A DNA stretch of 21,154 nt from Bondarzewia mesenterica (GCA_004802705.1 SGPL01000563.1:1-21154), one strand, 5' to 3'. Shown: positions 1 through 10,064, numbered from the stretch's first letter. Translations and numbers: made by a program. Notes: generated by a model from the sequence alone, not told the origin.

Positions 1-76
1 CAGCCAAAAATGGCAATCATGTAATGAAACACCCTTGATAATGGTATTGCAGACACAACACAGCAGGAAAAAAAAA

Positions 77-92
77 TTCTGAGTACTCAGAA
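77..92. repeat. Perfect 16-bp palindrome upstream of VAS1
   Basis: TTCTGAGTACTCAGAA is its own reverse complement and lies about 160 bp before the first VAS1 ATG, just after a run of A. It could be a binding site for a dimeric factor in the promoter, but nothing else supports that. The rest of 1-254 is VAS1 upstream sequence in which I see no clear TATA box and no other gene. Confidence 0.4.
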
Positions 93-254
93 AACTTATT
101 TCAACAGGGATTGTGTAGGCTGTCAAGTATAACTACTAAATTTTGTAAAGTTGTGTCCAGGGAAGCCCAAACACAATTTGGTGTTTCATTACACCGTAGA
201 AAACTGTATAGGAGCTTCCCGGGGCCTGTGCACGGTGACTCGGACAGTTGTTGC

Positions 255-332
255 ATGCTCGGTCTGCGTTGCCTGCATCGATCGCTCTCCAGACACCCTC
301 GCGTCTTGTATATTAGAACAATATCTACGCCG
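255..332 (+). other. VAS1: Probable mitochondrial targeting sequence of VAS1
   Basis: The 26 codons between the first in-frame ATG (255) and the second (333) encode [20 protein letters not shown] and a short tail. They hold several Arg, His and Ser and no acidic residue, as expected of a cleavable presequence. In yeast VAS1, two start codons in one gene give the mitochondrial and cytosolic enzymes; applying that here is inference. Confidence 0.75.
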
Positions 333-3300
333 ATGCAGTCCCCAACCCCCGCCACGCCATCCCCAGCAGGATCGGCCACCCCGGACGGCCCAAATCCCAA
401 TTCAAAGAGTGCAGGTGCGGACTTTCTCAGAGTCTCAAAGATGTGTTTCGGTATCCAGTTCAGCTGATCGCGATGAACAGCCAAGAAGGAGGTAAAAAAG
501 GTTGGAGAAAGAGGCAAAGCTGGCCGCCAAAGCAGCAAAGGTCTCCGCCGCCACCCCCGCTGGCGAAAAAAAAGGTGAAGGCGGAGAAGGAGAAGAAGCA
601 GCAAGAGGAGGTCTTTGTGAATACCACGCCCAAGGGCGAGAAGAAGGGTGTGCATTTCTTTCCGGTTCATGCTTATTTCGGTGCTGATATCTATGTAGAT
701 GTATCACAACCTATGGCCAGCGGTTATAACCCCATCGCCGTCGAGTCTGCTTGGTACGACTGGTGGTATGCACAGGAATTTTTCAAGCCGCAACTAGACG
801 CCAATGGCAATCCGAAGTCGGAAGGACTCTTCGTGATCCCCGCGCCTCCACCGAACGTCACTGGTAGTTTGCACATTGGGCATGCGTTGACCACCGCCAT
901 CCAGGATAGCTTGATTCGATGGTGAGCAAATCATTCAGTTGCACTTGCTATGAAACTCATAGGAGCAGGAATCGGATGTTGGGCAAGACGGCTCTGTTCG
1001 TCCCTGGATTTGACCATGCGGGTATATCCACGCAATCCGTAGTCGAAAAGCGGTTGTTCAAGACGAGCGGAAAGACGAGGCATGATCTAGGACGCGAGAG
1101 GTTCTTAGAAACTGTTATGGATTGGAAGAATGAGTGCGTATGCCAAAATCGTACTTTCATCCGGATTTTTACCTGTTTCGCAGCTATCAACATCGCATCA
1201 CCAACCAGCTGTGTCGACTTGGCGGGAGTTATGATTGGAGTCGTGTTGCATTTACCATGAACGAGGTGCGATATATGTGTTTTTCGATAAACACTTTCTG
1301 ACACGAAAGGTGGATAGCAACTCTCAAAAGCCGTTATTGAGACATTCTGCCGGCTGCACGAGGAAGGGGTTATCTATCGCGCCAATCGTCTCGTCAACTG
1401 GTGTGTGAGGCTGAATACCACGTTATCCAATCTCGAGGTCAGTTTTGTATTTCGTGTGTTTCCACAAAGGCTGGTTACATGAAAAAAAAATGCAGGTGGA
1501 CCAGAAACAACTGACCGGACGCACGCTGTTGAGCGTACCGGGGTACGATCCCAAGGAGAAATTCGAGTTCGGTGTCATCACCTCTTTTGCCTATCCCATA
1601 GAGAATTCAGGTGATCATGATTTTTATATCCTTCCAATGAAAGATCTTTCTGAGGGATTTGTGTAGACGAAAAAATCATCGTCGCGACTACCCGTCCCGA
1701 AACCATGCTTGGAGATACCGCCATCGCCGTCCACCCCGATGACCCTCGATACACAGTTCGCGCCTCCTTCCTCCTCCGGGAACTTTCTCATTAACTCGTG
1801 TAAATTCATGCAGCACCTCCACGGAAAATTTGCGTTGCATCCGTTCGTGAACCGTCGCATCCCGATTGTGACAGATGCGATCATCGTTGACATGGAATTC
1901 GGGACAGGTGCGGTGAAGATCACTCCCGCACATGATCAGAATGATTACGAAGTCGGCTTGCGGCACAAACTCGACTTCATCAACATCTTGAACGACGATG
2001 GGACGTTCAACGCGAATGCGGGCGAGAAGTTCCAGGCGAGTGGTTGAATCTTCGTGGTGGATGTTCGCGAGGTGACATGCTAAGACGGACTCAATGATGT
2101 ATAGGGAATGAAACGGTTCCATGCAAGGGTGGCCGTTGTTAAGGCTTTGAAGGACGCGGGGCTGTATATCGAGACGAAGGATAATCCTATGCTGATCCCG
2201 CTTTGCAGGTGTGTGATTGCGCGGATCTCGTGCTGCTTTCACGTTCTTTTTCTAACGCGGGTTTCAGCAAATCCGGCGATATCATTGAGCCTGTCCTGAA
2301 GCCACAATGGTGGGTCGACTGCAAGCCTTTGGCCGATGAAGCCATCAAGGTGCGTCGCACGACTGTCCACCGACCTGAGCGCTTAACCTCGTTATCACTT
2401 TGACTTTGTAGCGCACAAGAGCAGGTGAATTAGTCATCGCGCCCAAACAATCGGAAGCAGAGTGGTACCGATGGTTGGAGAACATCCAGGATTGGTGTAT
2501 ATCGCGTCAGCTTTGGTGGGGACATCGTTGTCCCGCGTACTTCATCCGTATCGAAGGGAAAGATCAGGACGTAGGAGCCTTTGTGCTTTCGGACGGACTA
2601 TCGCTGATGATGAATGTGCTATAGACCACTGATGGGAAGAATTGGGTCGTCGGCAGGAATGTCGAGGAGGCGATGGAGCGTGCGAAGAAGATCGCTGGGG
2701 ATGCGAAGTTCACGCTACAACAAGACGAGGATGTCCTCGACACCTGGTTCTCGTCTGGTTTGTGGCCGTTCTCGATTATGGGCTGGCCGGAGAAGGTATG
2801 TCATCTCTTTTCTCGCTCGTGTTTCGATGGTCACGGAGCCTGTGTTAGACTCCCGACTTCGAGAAGTTCTATCCGTCATCGGTGCTCGAAACTGGCTGGG
2901 ACATCCTCTTCTTCTGGGTCGCACGCATGGTGATGCTCGGCCTGCGCCTGACCGGTGAAATGCCCTTCAAAGAAGTGTACTGCCACGCGATGATCCGTGA
3001 TGCGCACGGACGCAAGATGTCCAAATCTCTAGGCAATGTCATAGATCCGTTGGATGTCATCCAGGGCCTCCCCCTCGAAGAACTGCACCAGAAGCTGTAC
3101 GAGGGCAACTTGGACGAGAAGGAGATCATCAAGGCCAAGGCGGGACAGAAGAAGGATTTCCCCAAGGGTATCCCGCAATGCGGAACGGATGCATTGAGAT
3201 TTGCGCTGTGTGCGTATAGCGGTGGAGGTGAGTAGGCATTCACAACAGATGGCACTGTATGTATACGAGTGCTGATGGGATCTTGAAAACCATGATTAAG

Positions 3301-4646
3301 GCCGTGACATCAACCTGGAGATCCTGCGCGTGGAAGGCTACCGCAAATTCTGCAACAAGATCTTCAACGCGACTAAATTCGCCATGCTGAAGCTCGACGG
3401 TTCTTTCGTGCCCCAACCTTCCGCCAAGGTAATTTTGTGCATCCTACAAGGTTGTCTTTGTTTCTAACTGCGAGCTACAAATCAGCCTACCGGCAACGAG
3501 AGCCTCGTAGAAAAATGGATTCTGCATAAACTGAACCTCGCCGCAGACGAAATCAATCGACAGCTGACAGAGCGTAACTTTATGGCGGCCACCACTGCTG
3601 CATACAACTTCTGGTTGTACGAGCTATGCGATGTCTATATTGTATGCGATTGATCGTCATCACCGATGCGTTTGTTAATCTCCATCTAGGAAGCAATGAA
3701 ACCGATGACGGAACCGACAGCTTCCGTGACGACGCGGGTGTCTGCTCAGCAGACTCTGTACACTTGCTTGGACCATGGACTACGCCTCCTACACCCCTTC
3801 ATGCCTTTCGTCACCGAGGAGTTGTGGCAACGCCTTCCTCGTCGACCCAACGACTCGACTCCATCCATTATGGTTTCCGCGTACCCCGTTTTCGTGAGTG
3901 TTCGCCTGCCTATCTTCGCAGATGGCGTACCTACCCGATCTATTTACAGGACGAACAATTCGCCTTCAGCGACGATGAGAAGCAATTTGACTTGGTATTC
4001 AACGTGATTCGTACCAGTAGGTCACTTGCCGCATCGTACAACCTTCAATCGGACATCCGCAGTACGTGTTCCGCGTCTTTGACTTCACTATTCTCGGAGT
4101 AGTGCTCACGACTGTGTTTTAGTTTTTGTGCACGTCCGGACCGACATCGAAGCGGCACTGTTGAGTTCCCAGATACCTACGATTGTGTCTCTTACAAAGG
4201 GCTGTAAGACCATTGAAGTTGTTCGCGAACTTGGTGGTATCCCCGCTGGCTGTGGATCAACTTCTCTTACCCACACCGTCGCAGTGCATGTTCTCGTCCG
4301 AGTGAGTCCAACTTTTGGTCCTCTCGCGGAGCAGTTTATCCTCCTTGCTTACCGTTCACGAACTCGATTGCAGGGATTGGTTGACTTGGATGTGGAAATT
4401 TCGAAATGCGATAAAAAGTTGGATCTCGCTAAGCTCAACTTAGAGAAGGTTAGCAAAATCGAATCCCAAGCTGATTACGAGGATACCATTCCCGCAAAAC
4501 GTTAGACTTCTCAATGAGGAAAAGGTTCGTTCACGCAGCTTGCTTGCCCACTCTCTGACCGACATTTGGTTCTCCAGAGAAAGACATATGAGGCAGAGAT
4601 CACAACCTTGATTCTGTCAAAAGAAATGTTTACTCAACTCAAGTAG
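255..4646 (+). CDS. VAS1: Valyl-tRNA synthetase, mitochondrial/cytosolic, 21 exons
   Basis: Class I synthetase that charges tRNA-Val with valine and edits mischarged threonine. Exons: 255-414, 481-647, 699-921, 969-1133, 1184-1265, 1318-1437, 1496-1610, 1667-1755, 1814-2035, 2105-2208, 2268-2349, 2412-2570, 2625-2795, 2849-3227, 3301-3428, 3486-3641, 3690-3893, 3950-4061, 4123-4301, 4374-4524, 4578-4646. This gives about 1,077 residues, close to yeast Vas1. Seen in order: presequence-like N-terminus; lysine-rich linker; HIGH motif (872-883, near residue 167); editing domain with TTRPET (near 352) and [15 protein letters not shown] (near 402); [15 protein letters not shown] (3014-3028, near 675); anticodon-binding domain (about 790-930); charged coiled-coil tail. 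All introns are GT-AG except 2036-2104 (GC-AG). Three extra A bases (runs at 494-499, 566-573, 4497-4500) break the literal frame; without them the exon total divides by three. Identity is very sure; exon 1-2 and exon 20 details less so. Confidence 0.95.
333..335 (+). promoter_or_regulatory. VAS1: Probable second (cytosolic) start codon of VAS1
   Basis: This in-frame ATG lies just after the presequence-like segment and opens a Pro/Ser/Thr-rich stretch ([13 protein letters not shown]), which looks cytosolic. Leaky scanning or a transcript starting between 258 and 332 would yield the short isoform. No transcript data are available to choose between these. Confidence 0.6.
2036..2104 (+). other. 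VAS1: GC-AG intron in VAS1
   Basis: Exon 9 must end in FQ and exon 10 must begin GMKRF to match the family. The only join that keeps this frame uses donor CAG|GCGAGT and acceptor TATAG|GGAATG. The two nearby GT dinucleotides (2040, 2043) put the next exon out of frame, and a TGA stop follows at 2045. All 19 other introns in the model start with GT. Confidence 0.75.
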
Positions 4647-5117
4647 CTTTTCACATTGTATTTGGAACACTGGATAAAGAATACATGAAGCCTTCAAAAT
4701 AATCTTCATTTTATAAGTTATGATTCCTGATTAGAGAACCGTTCCTTTTGCCTGGTGTTTCGTGCGACGCGCCGATGATTTTCTGTAATAGTGAATTCGT
4801 GCTCTAGTGATTTGTTGTAGAATTGTAGTTGAATTATGATTGAAACAAGTCAAACTCGAACTCTGACTCCCACAACCTCACAAACTTGTTAGGAGAGGGC
4901 TGCTGCATTGCACGGAATGAACAATTTCCACATCTTTTCAACTTTAGGTCAAAACTTCATCAAAGTCTTGAATAAATTAATATTGAAGCTGATCTCCCAT
5001 TTTATGAGTGCAATTGAGTTTGTGTAATATCTGAATTACATGTTTTCAAATATGCATTCTCCATTTATAAATGTACCATTATATTTTCATATATTATAAT
5101 CTTTAAAAATTATTCTT
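4647..5117. other. VAS1 3' flank and edge of the repeat block
   Basis: Sequence to about 4915 still has gene-like composition with several CpG and holds the presumed VAS1 3' UTR; no convincing polyadenylation signal stands out. After about 4920 the sequence turns AT-rich and CpG nearly vanishes. No gene is seen here. Confidence 0.6.
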
Positions 5118-5640
5118 GACAGTAAATGTGATTAGATCCCCAATAAATAATTCCTCTTAATTGTTATATAGTTGTGTCAATCATTATGTTGAGATCAAAG
5201 TCTCTAGCTATTTGATGAATTTTTAAGTAAAAGGTAATGGGTAGATGTTTGAGTACAGTCGTTCTTTGAAAATTATTAATACAAGATATACATAATCTTT
5301 TATCTTTATGATTTAGTAATAATTTTACAATAGCTGCAGTTGAAAGATCTTTATAACTCAAATCAGTATGCCATAAAGAACTTATGATTGATGTTTTTTT
5401 AGATATTATATTATATTATTGATACCATGACTGAACTAATCCATATGATGATTCATACTTACACTGAGATATTATTTTATATAATGCATAAATATCTGTG
5501 CCAATTGTTTTAAATATAAAAAATGAATTTTTATCAACCTTGTAATTTATCTCTTGCTTCATTAATGTCTACATTTATTTTATTTGCTCTTTCAATCTCT
5601 TTAGTCAATACATTTAGCAATAAATATTGCTTAATTTTGT
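5118..5640 (-). pseudogene. Unrecognised coding remnant, possibly peptidase-like
   Basis: The minus strand reads as protein in two adjoining frames. The first (about 5640-5535) includes LTKEIERANKINVDINEARD. The second (about 5560-5164) reads through one TAA near 5420 and includes FKTIGTDIYALYKIISQC, YGLVQSWYQ and KDKRLCISCINNF. After one more stop comes LRGIIYWGSNH. The last motif loosely recalls the histidine box of ubiquitin-hydrolase-type cysteine peptidases, but I see no cysteine box, so that is only a guess. It lies 140 bp past the helicase stop on the same strand and could be a second gene of the same element or an older host fragment. I do not recognise the family. Confidence 0.45.
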
Positions 5641-7500
5641 GCTTTCATGTATCTTTATTTTTATTATATATATACATATATATTATAAATAAACTGTCAT
5701 ATGCATAGCTCCATATTGTAGTATTTCATTTGAACTCAAGTAAACCTATTTATTGAGAAAATTAAATTAAATTAAATTATTTATTTGAATTATCAGATTT
5801 TTCTTCTTTAAATTTGTGCTTTTTTAAAATCTCATCATCTAATTTGATTTTTTTAGATTGTGTTATGATATCAGTCATTTGCTTTTTCTTTGTTATTTTT
5901 TCTTTATCAACACTCAACTGTTCAAGATGTGTGAAACCTTGTGCAGGTACATATGTATGTGTCAAGCTCTTATTTGTATTGTTTAACTCATTTTGATCAT
6001 TATTAACAGCTGATGTAGATGCTATTAGTAGAGTTTTCTTTGATGTGGATGTTATCTTCTATTGCAAGTCTGCATTTTCAGATTTTTCTACATTTGAAAT
6101 AAATGGGCTTAACTTAGTCCATTTTAATAAATAATAAAGATATTGTAACATATAATCATTGCCTTTTTATTGATAATATGCAGTGATAAGCTAATATTTT
6201 ATTTTATTTTGAACACTATATAATAGCTTTTCTTCATATCACAAAGTTGTAATCTCATTTAATAACTCCAGCTCTTTGAATTCTTGACGTAAGTTATTAG
6301 CTTTTAATCCTCCTGTGATCTTGTTAGCATTAAACCCTTGTATAAGTATTGTTCCTTGCAAACTTGATTCATAAGATAGACATGTATAAAATGATTGATA
6401 TAACAAATAATTTTGTAAATTAATAACATTATATGCTTTTGTTCTTCCTTATGATGCAAAACCTGTCATTGTAAAGTTTGATACTAAAAAGAACTTGGGT
6501 TCATTTGATATTGACTGTTTTATCATTAGGTCAATTTACATTTGATATCAAGGGTTTGACTCAAAAGAGGAATCATATTTAATAGCAAGCCATCAAGTTG
6601 TATTGCAGATGGTGGATATATATTAACTTTATAAATATTGTATTCAAATATAGATATTTATCATCTATTTTATGTTTTTTTTTAACCAACTACTATTTCT
6701 TTAGCTTCATTAGTTACATAACATTTAGTTGCTTCATTGTGTTTAATCATCACTAGCAATCTTATATATAACTTCAATATTTTAGGATAATTTTCATTAT
6801 AAATATATTGTAAATTTTAGATTTTTTTCTTAAAGATCTTCAAAAACCTCATTTATACTATAAAGCAGATCAGAAACTTTTTTTTTTTCTATGTTTTAAT
6901 TTCNTTATCATCATTAGTTAAAGAAGCCTATTTGTCAATTGAATAAAATATTGAGATTTATTAATTTGACTCTCTTGTAAACTACTCAGTATCTAGTTCA
7001 TTAATTTTATCTTTATGTGCATTATATNATGATGTTATAATTGAAATATTATGAAAGTAAGAGTTAGCTAGCTTTAAATTATTAACTCCTTCCTACAATT
7101 CTTGAATTTAATAAAGCAACGTCAGCTTTTGTACAATCATGATGCTACATATTTTTTTAAAGCTTTTTTTAAAATCTTGATCTTCTTTTAATTAATTTAT
7201 CTGCCTCATATTTTATCTTAAAATGATAACTATTATAAATTTATATCAAGCAAATTTTCTTATTGCTTTTTGTTAATTTAAATAGCTATTTATATGATGC
7301 ATTTGAGAAAAAAAATAACATTATGATTATATAAAGATGACATTGCACTTAGGAGGTAGAAGTTGTGTAAAATCACCTGCACATATCATGTTGATTTTAC
7401 TAAAAGCATAATTAGATTCTTCTAAAGCCTTGCACATTTGTGCTGATATGTTGTATAAACTTTTACTATTAACCATTAATATTTTATTTAAAAATATATA

Positions 7501-7505
7501 ATTAA
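7501..7505. repeat. Target-site duplication, left copy (ATTAA)
   Basis: It matches 7858-7862 exactly and flanks the solo LTR; five bases is the usual length for Ty3/gypsy elements. Confidence 0.75.
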
Positions 7506-7857
7506 TATTAGGGCCTCACGTGGGCAGGNATGCGAAGGCCTAATGGGTAGCTTGTGTATGCCATTGCTAAGCTCTAAGGATCAATCAGGGTGTTATAAAA
7601 TGTNACATATAAAGAAGCCAGTGAGATTTTTGTAGGTCAAGGCCCAAATTAGTCTAGAGTTTGGCTNGGTCTATCAGTCATGTNATAGGTCATAGGATCT
7701 GCTNGTTAAATAAGATAAGATAAGGCATGTCAGGNTGCCCTATGTCAAGATCATGCACATTGNGGTGTAGATCACAGTCNATCAAGTAAGTCAGTGAATA
7801 TTGGAGTAAGCTAAGTAAAATAATAGTCGTGGTCACATGTACAGACTATTCATGACA
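7506..7857 (-). mobile_element. Solo LTR inserted in the helicase
   Basis: A 352-bp insert with more G and C than its surroundings interrupts the helicase between RLEHV and the Walker B segment. It is bounded on both sides by ATTAA (7501-7505 and 7858-7862), a 5-bp duplication typical of Ty3/gypsy integration. On the minus strand it begins TGTCATGA and ends CCCTAATA, so its end differs by one transition from the usual CA. Taking out the insert and one ATTAA rejoins the helicase in frame. No internal retroelement sequence remains, so it is a recombined solo LTR. It contains eight N bases. Confidence 0.8.
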
Positions 7858-7862
7858 ATTAA
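7858..7862. repeat. Target-site duplication, right copy (ATTAA)
   Basis: Right partner of 7501-7505. The helicase reading frame continues from here once the LTR is ignored. Confidence 0.75.
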
Positions 7863-8180
7863 CATGTTCAAGTCTTGCTTTTACATTAGCAATTATTTGC
7901 ATATTGTTACTAACATCCCATCCTATAATACCAAAGACTGAATGATATATTGATTTTAAAACTTGAGCAGCAGTTAAACTAGTTAGTGCTAAAACTAAAA
8001 AGAGATATAATTGATTGTTCATATTGAAAAAATAAATCAATGCTTTTATGACTTGTGATTTTNCTATTTTTGTTATACCTCCTAAATGCATTTTAAATTG
8101 ATCCTCATTTTGTTCTATTGCATGATTTGCAACAGTATAAAATGCTCACTATCATGCTCATAAATTATTTAGAACTNAAA

Positions 8181-9229
8181 TGTTGTCATGTGGCTGAATT
8201 ATGCAAAGTCTATACAAGATGAAGCATNTCCAAAATGTAGGCATCATGACTACACAAAAAGTTCTAAAGACAATTTCTGAATAAANGACAAGGACAATGA
8301 TTGAATAAATTATATATGACTAAGCAATAAGAGAAGTCAGAATTTGCTGAAGAATTTGATGAGAATGGCAACTAAAAGTAAGTAGTGAAGTTAATCACTA
8401 AAAATATGAGCAAGTTAGCATTTAAAAGGATGCANATAAAGATGGGACTCAATCTTNTTAATTATTCCCTCATTCCCTCTCATGTTCATCCTTCATACTC
8501 TACTTGTGCNCACACTTACATATTTGCCTCTACTTACTCCACCTTCCTTCATGCTTATTTATAATACACNATCNCACACTCCCACTCCTTCTGCAGTAAA
8601 GCCACCTTCTTACTAGTCAATTGAATCCACTCAAGCCATTTATCTTCTTTCTTTATCTCCTTCTGCTATAGCAGTTCAACTTATTCCTTGATCNATTCCT
8701 TTATGATTTATTAATAACACACCTTTCTCAATCCTCCTCAGCTCTTCCTTCCTTGTGCAATATGAATCTTCTTCATCAAGCCCCATCACAGTTGTCAAGC
8801 TCCTCTTTTATGATAGATATTATGGTTTTTTTTTTATCAATATAGTGTAAAGCTCTGAGCCTCGGGTCTTATTCATCTACTAGTGCACACTCAATCCTTT
8901 CATATGATGATGGGTGTATGAGTGCATCATAAAATATGTGGAGGATGNTAACTATTCTATNTATGAGGGGAGAGGGAGTNTTAACTGATCATATAATCAT
9001 AGAGTGACTATAATAAACCCATCTTTTAGGTTCTAATTNATGCTAGGTGATAACTACGAGTAAGTCTCAACTGTCTATAAAAATAAAAAAAAAAGGGGTG
9101 CATTTTAGTGAGAGTGTCACNANATGAGGCAGAGTCATAGGGGATGGAGATGCTGAGGAAGAAGATGTGAAACTCAGCAAGTGAGGTACAGATTTAGGGG
9201 ACCCTATTTATGATGAGGTATCAGAGATG
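8181..9229. other. Non-coding stretch, perhaps an LTR starting at 8181
   Basis: Helicase similarity stops abruptly at about 8175 and the next bases are TGTTGTCATG, an LTR-like start. Farther on there is an AT-rich TATA-like spot near 8426-8440 and a pyrimidine-rich part at 8460-8800, as in fungal LTRs and leaders. I could not find the matching end or a clean target duplication. No protein is readable on either strand. Many isolated N bases occur. Confidence 0.3.
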
Positions 9230-9860
9230 AAGGGAGCATTGTCATTGATGTGAACAGTAGGAGAGTNAAGGAGGACAATAATTTCTCTAATGAAGGGGTT
9301 ATTCTCGATGCAATTGATCACTTCTTTTAATGCTGGCATTGTATGAGTGAGTTTTTNCTTTAAAGTTAATGCNCTTTCTCTCACTTCTTTTGCTGCAAGA
9401 GCTTTTAGTGCCCTTTGTGCTTGCTCTTGGTGAGTCTTCTCCTAGAAAGCTATTACCAATCCTGTTATGATCCCTATTAATAATTATAAAGTCTGCTGCT
9501 ACTCTTTTTTTGCCCTCTACTTTTCCTTTGTTGCTCTCTGATGTTCTACTGCTATGAGTACCTCTANGATCTCCTATTCTTTTTNTGCTTCTTNCNTGAG
9601 GACCTGGTCTTACTGCATCTNTTAGTTCAGGTCTTTATTGTTATTGAGGTGGTATTCTGAGATAAATANNGNAATGACTATAAGGATACCTTTCTCAAGT
9701 TCTCAGTTCATCTCTCACTAGTCTTNGTCGAAGAGTTCCCTCACTGTTTTATCAGTGAGGTTGCATAGGTGAATGAGCCATTATTCTTTCCATTCTTAGA
9801 TTTTATTATATTGGGTGATATTCAGTTCATTAATGGGGGTAAATTAGAGGCATTCTGTTN
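9230..9860 (-). pseudogene. Charged coiled-coil coding remnant
   Basis: Read on the minus strand with several stops, this gives INELNITQYNKI, then WLIHLCNLTDKTVRELFD, then a Lys/Glu/Gln/Ala-rich part with QRATKEK and HQEQAQRALKALAAKEVRE, then MPALKEVINCIENNPFI. The heptad-like, highly charged middle suggests a long coiled coil. It might be a retroelement structural protein or a captured host gene; I recognise no family. It lies beyond the integrase remnant and a poly-G/polypurine run on the same strand, so it may belong to a different element. Confidence 0.4.
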
Positions 9861-10046
9861 GAGAAAGNGAATACAGAGATAATGACACAGTCTAGGCACT
9901 GANACTAAAGGTAGGGGAGGAGGTCTGTGTGCTGCAAGTTGTAGATATAACATTAGTATAAGGGTGCTGATAGAGAGTATGAATTGTAAGATAATTAAGT
10001 GTAGTAGGAATGTGATCATAAAACTGGAGAAAAGAGAGGGAATTTG

Positions 10047-10064
10047 CCCCCCCCCCCCCCTTTT
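10047..10064 (-). other. Poly-G/polypurine tract after the chromodomain
   Basis: The plus strand has 14 C followed by TTTT; on the minus strand this is AAAA followed by 14 G. It lies just past the chromodomain in the direction of transcription, where Ty3/gypsy elements carry the plus-strand primer tract. A long homopolymer like this is also easily mis-sized in sequencing. Confidence 0.4.

Larger units (their letters stand above)
5777..8175 (-). pseudogene. Helitron/PIF1-type DNA helicase remnant
   Basis: Minus-strand remnant of the ATP-dependent 5'-3' helicase domain that fungal Helitrons carry for rolling-circle movement. Seen in order from 8175 down: AFYTVANHAIEQ; degenerate Walker A with GGITKIXKSQVIKAL (about 8045-8090); Walker B position reading FLNKI (7480-7494), so the Asp-Glu pair is lost; ISAQMCKALEE; AGDFTQLLPP (7351-7380); ILR.NMRQ (about 7201-7233); YNAHKDKINELDTE (about 6978-7020); a part like FYSIDK; LRQEFKELELLNEITTL (about 6245-6295); and a lysine-rich tail ending in a stop at 5777. 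Several frameshifts and stops make it non-functional. A solo LTR splits it at 7506-7857. The upstream Rep (HUH) domain and the Helitron ends were not found; the break at 8181 may have removed Rep. Confidence 0.85.

Noticed and set aside
111..254. Upstream in-frame extension of VAS1 exon 1
   Set aside because: It has no ATG before 255, and the segment from 255 looks like a complete mitochondrial presequence.
415..430. 16-nt intron ending at TTTCTCAG
   Set aside because: Too short to splice. The 66-nt intron 415-480 has a CTGAT branch point and leads into a Lys/Glu-rich exon that fits the family.
101..670. Long minus-strand open frame opposite VAS1 exons 1-2
   Set aside because: It is Leu/Arg-rich and antisense to the lysine-rich linker, a composition shadow of the real exons.
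1688..2242. 184-residue minus-strand open frame across exons 8-10
   Set aside because: Antisense to well-supported synthetase exons and introns, with no motif of its own.
4449..4505. Possible intron GTTAGC...GTTAG near the end of VAS1
   Set aside because: It would remove conserved C-terminal helix sequence and run into TGA three codons later.
5523..5996. Plus-strand open frames rich in Phe, Leu and Ile
   Set aside because: They are antisense to the minus-strand unknown remnant and the helicase C-terminus.
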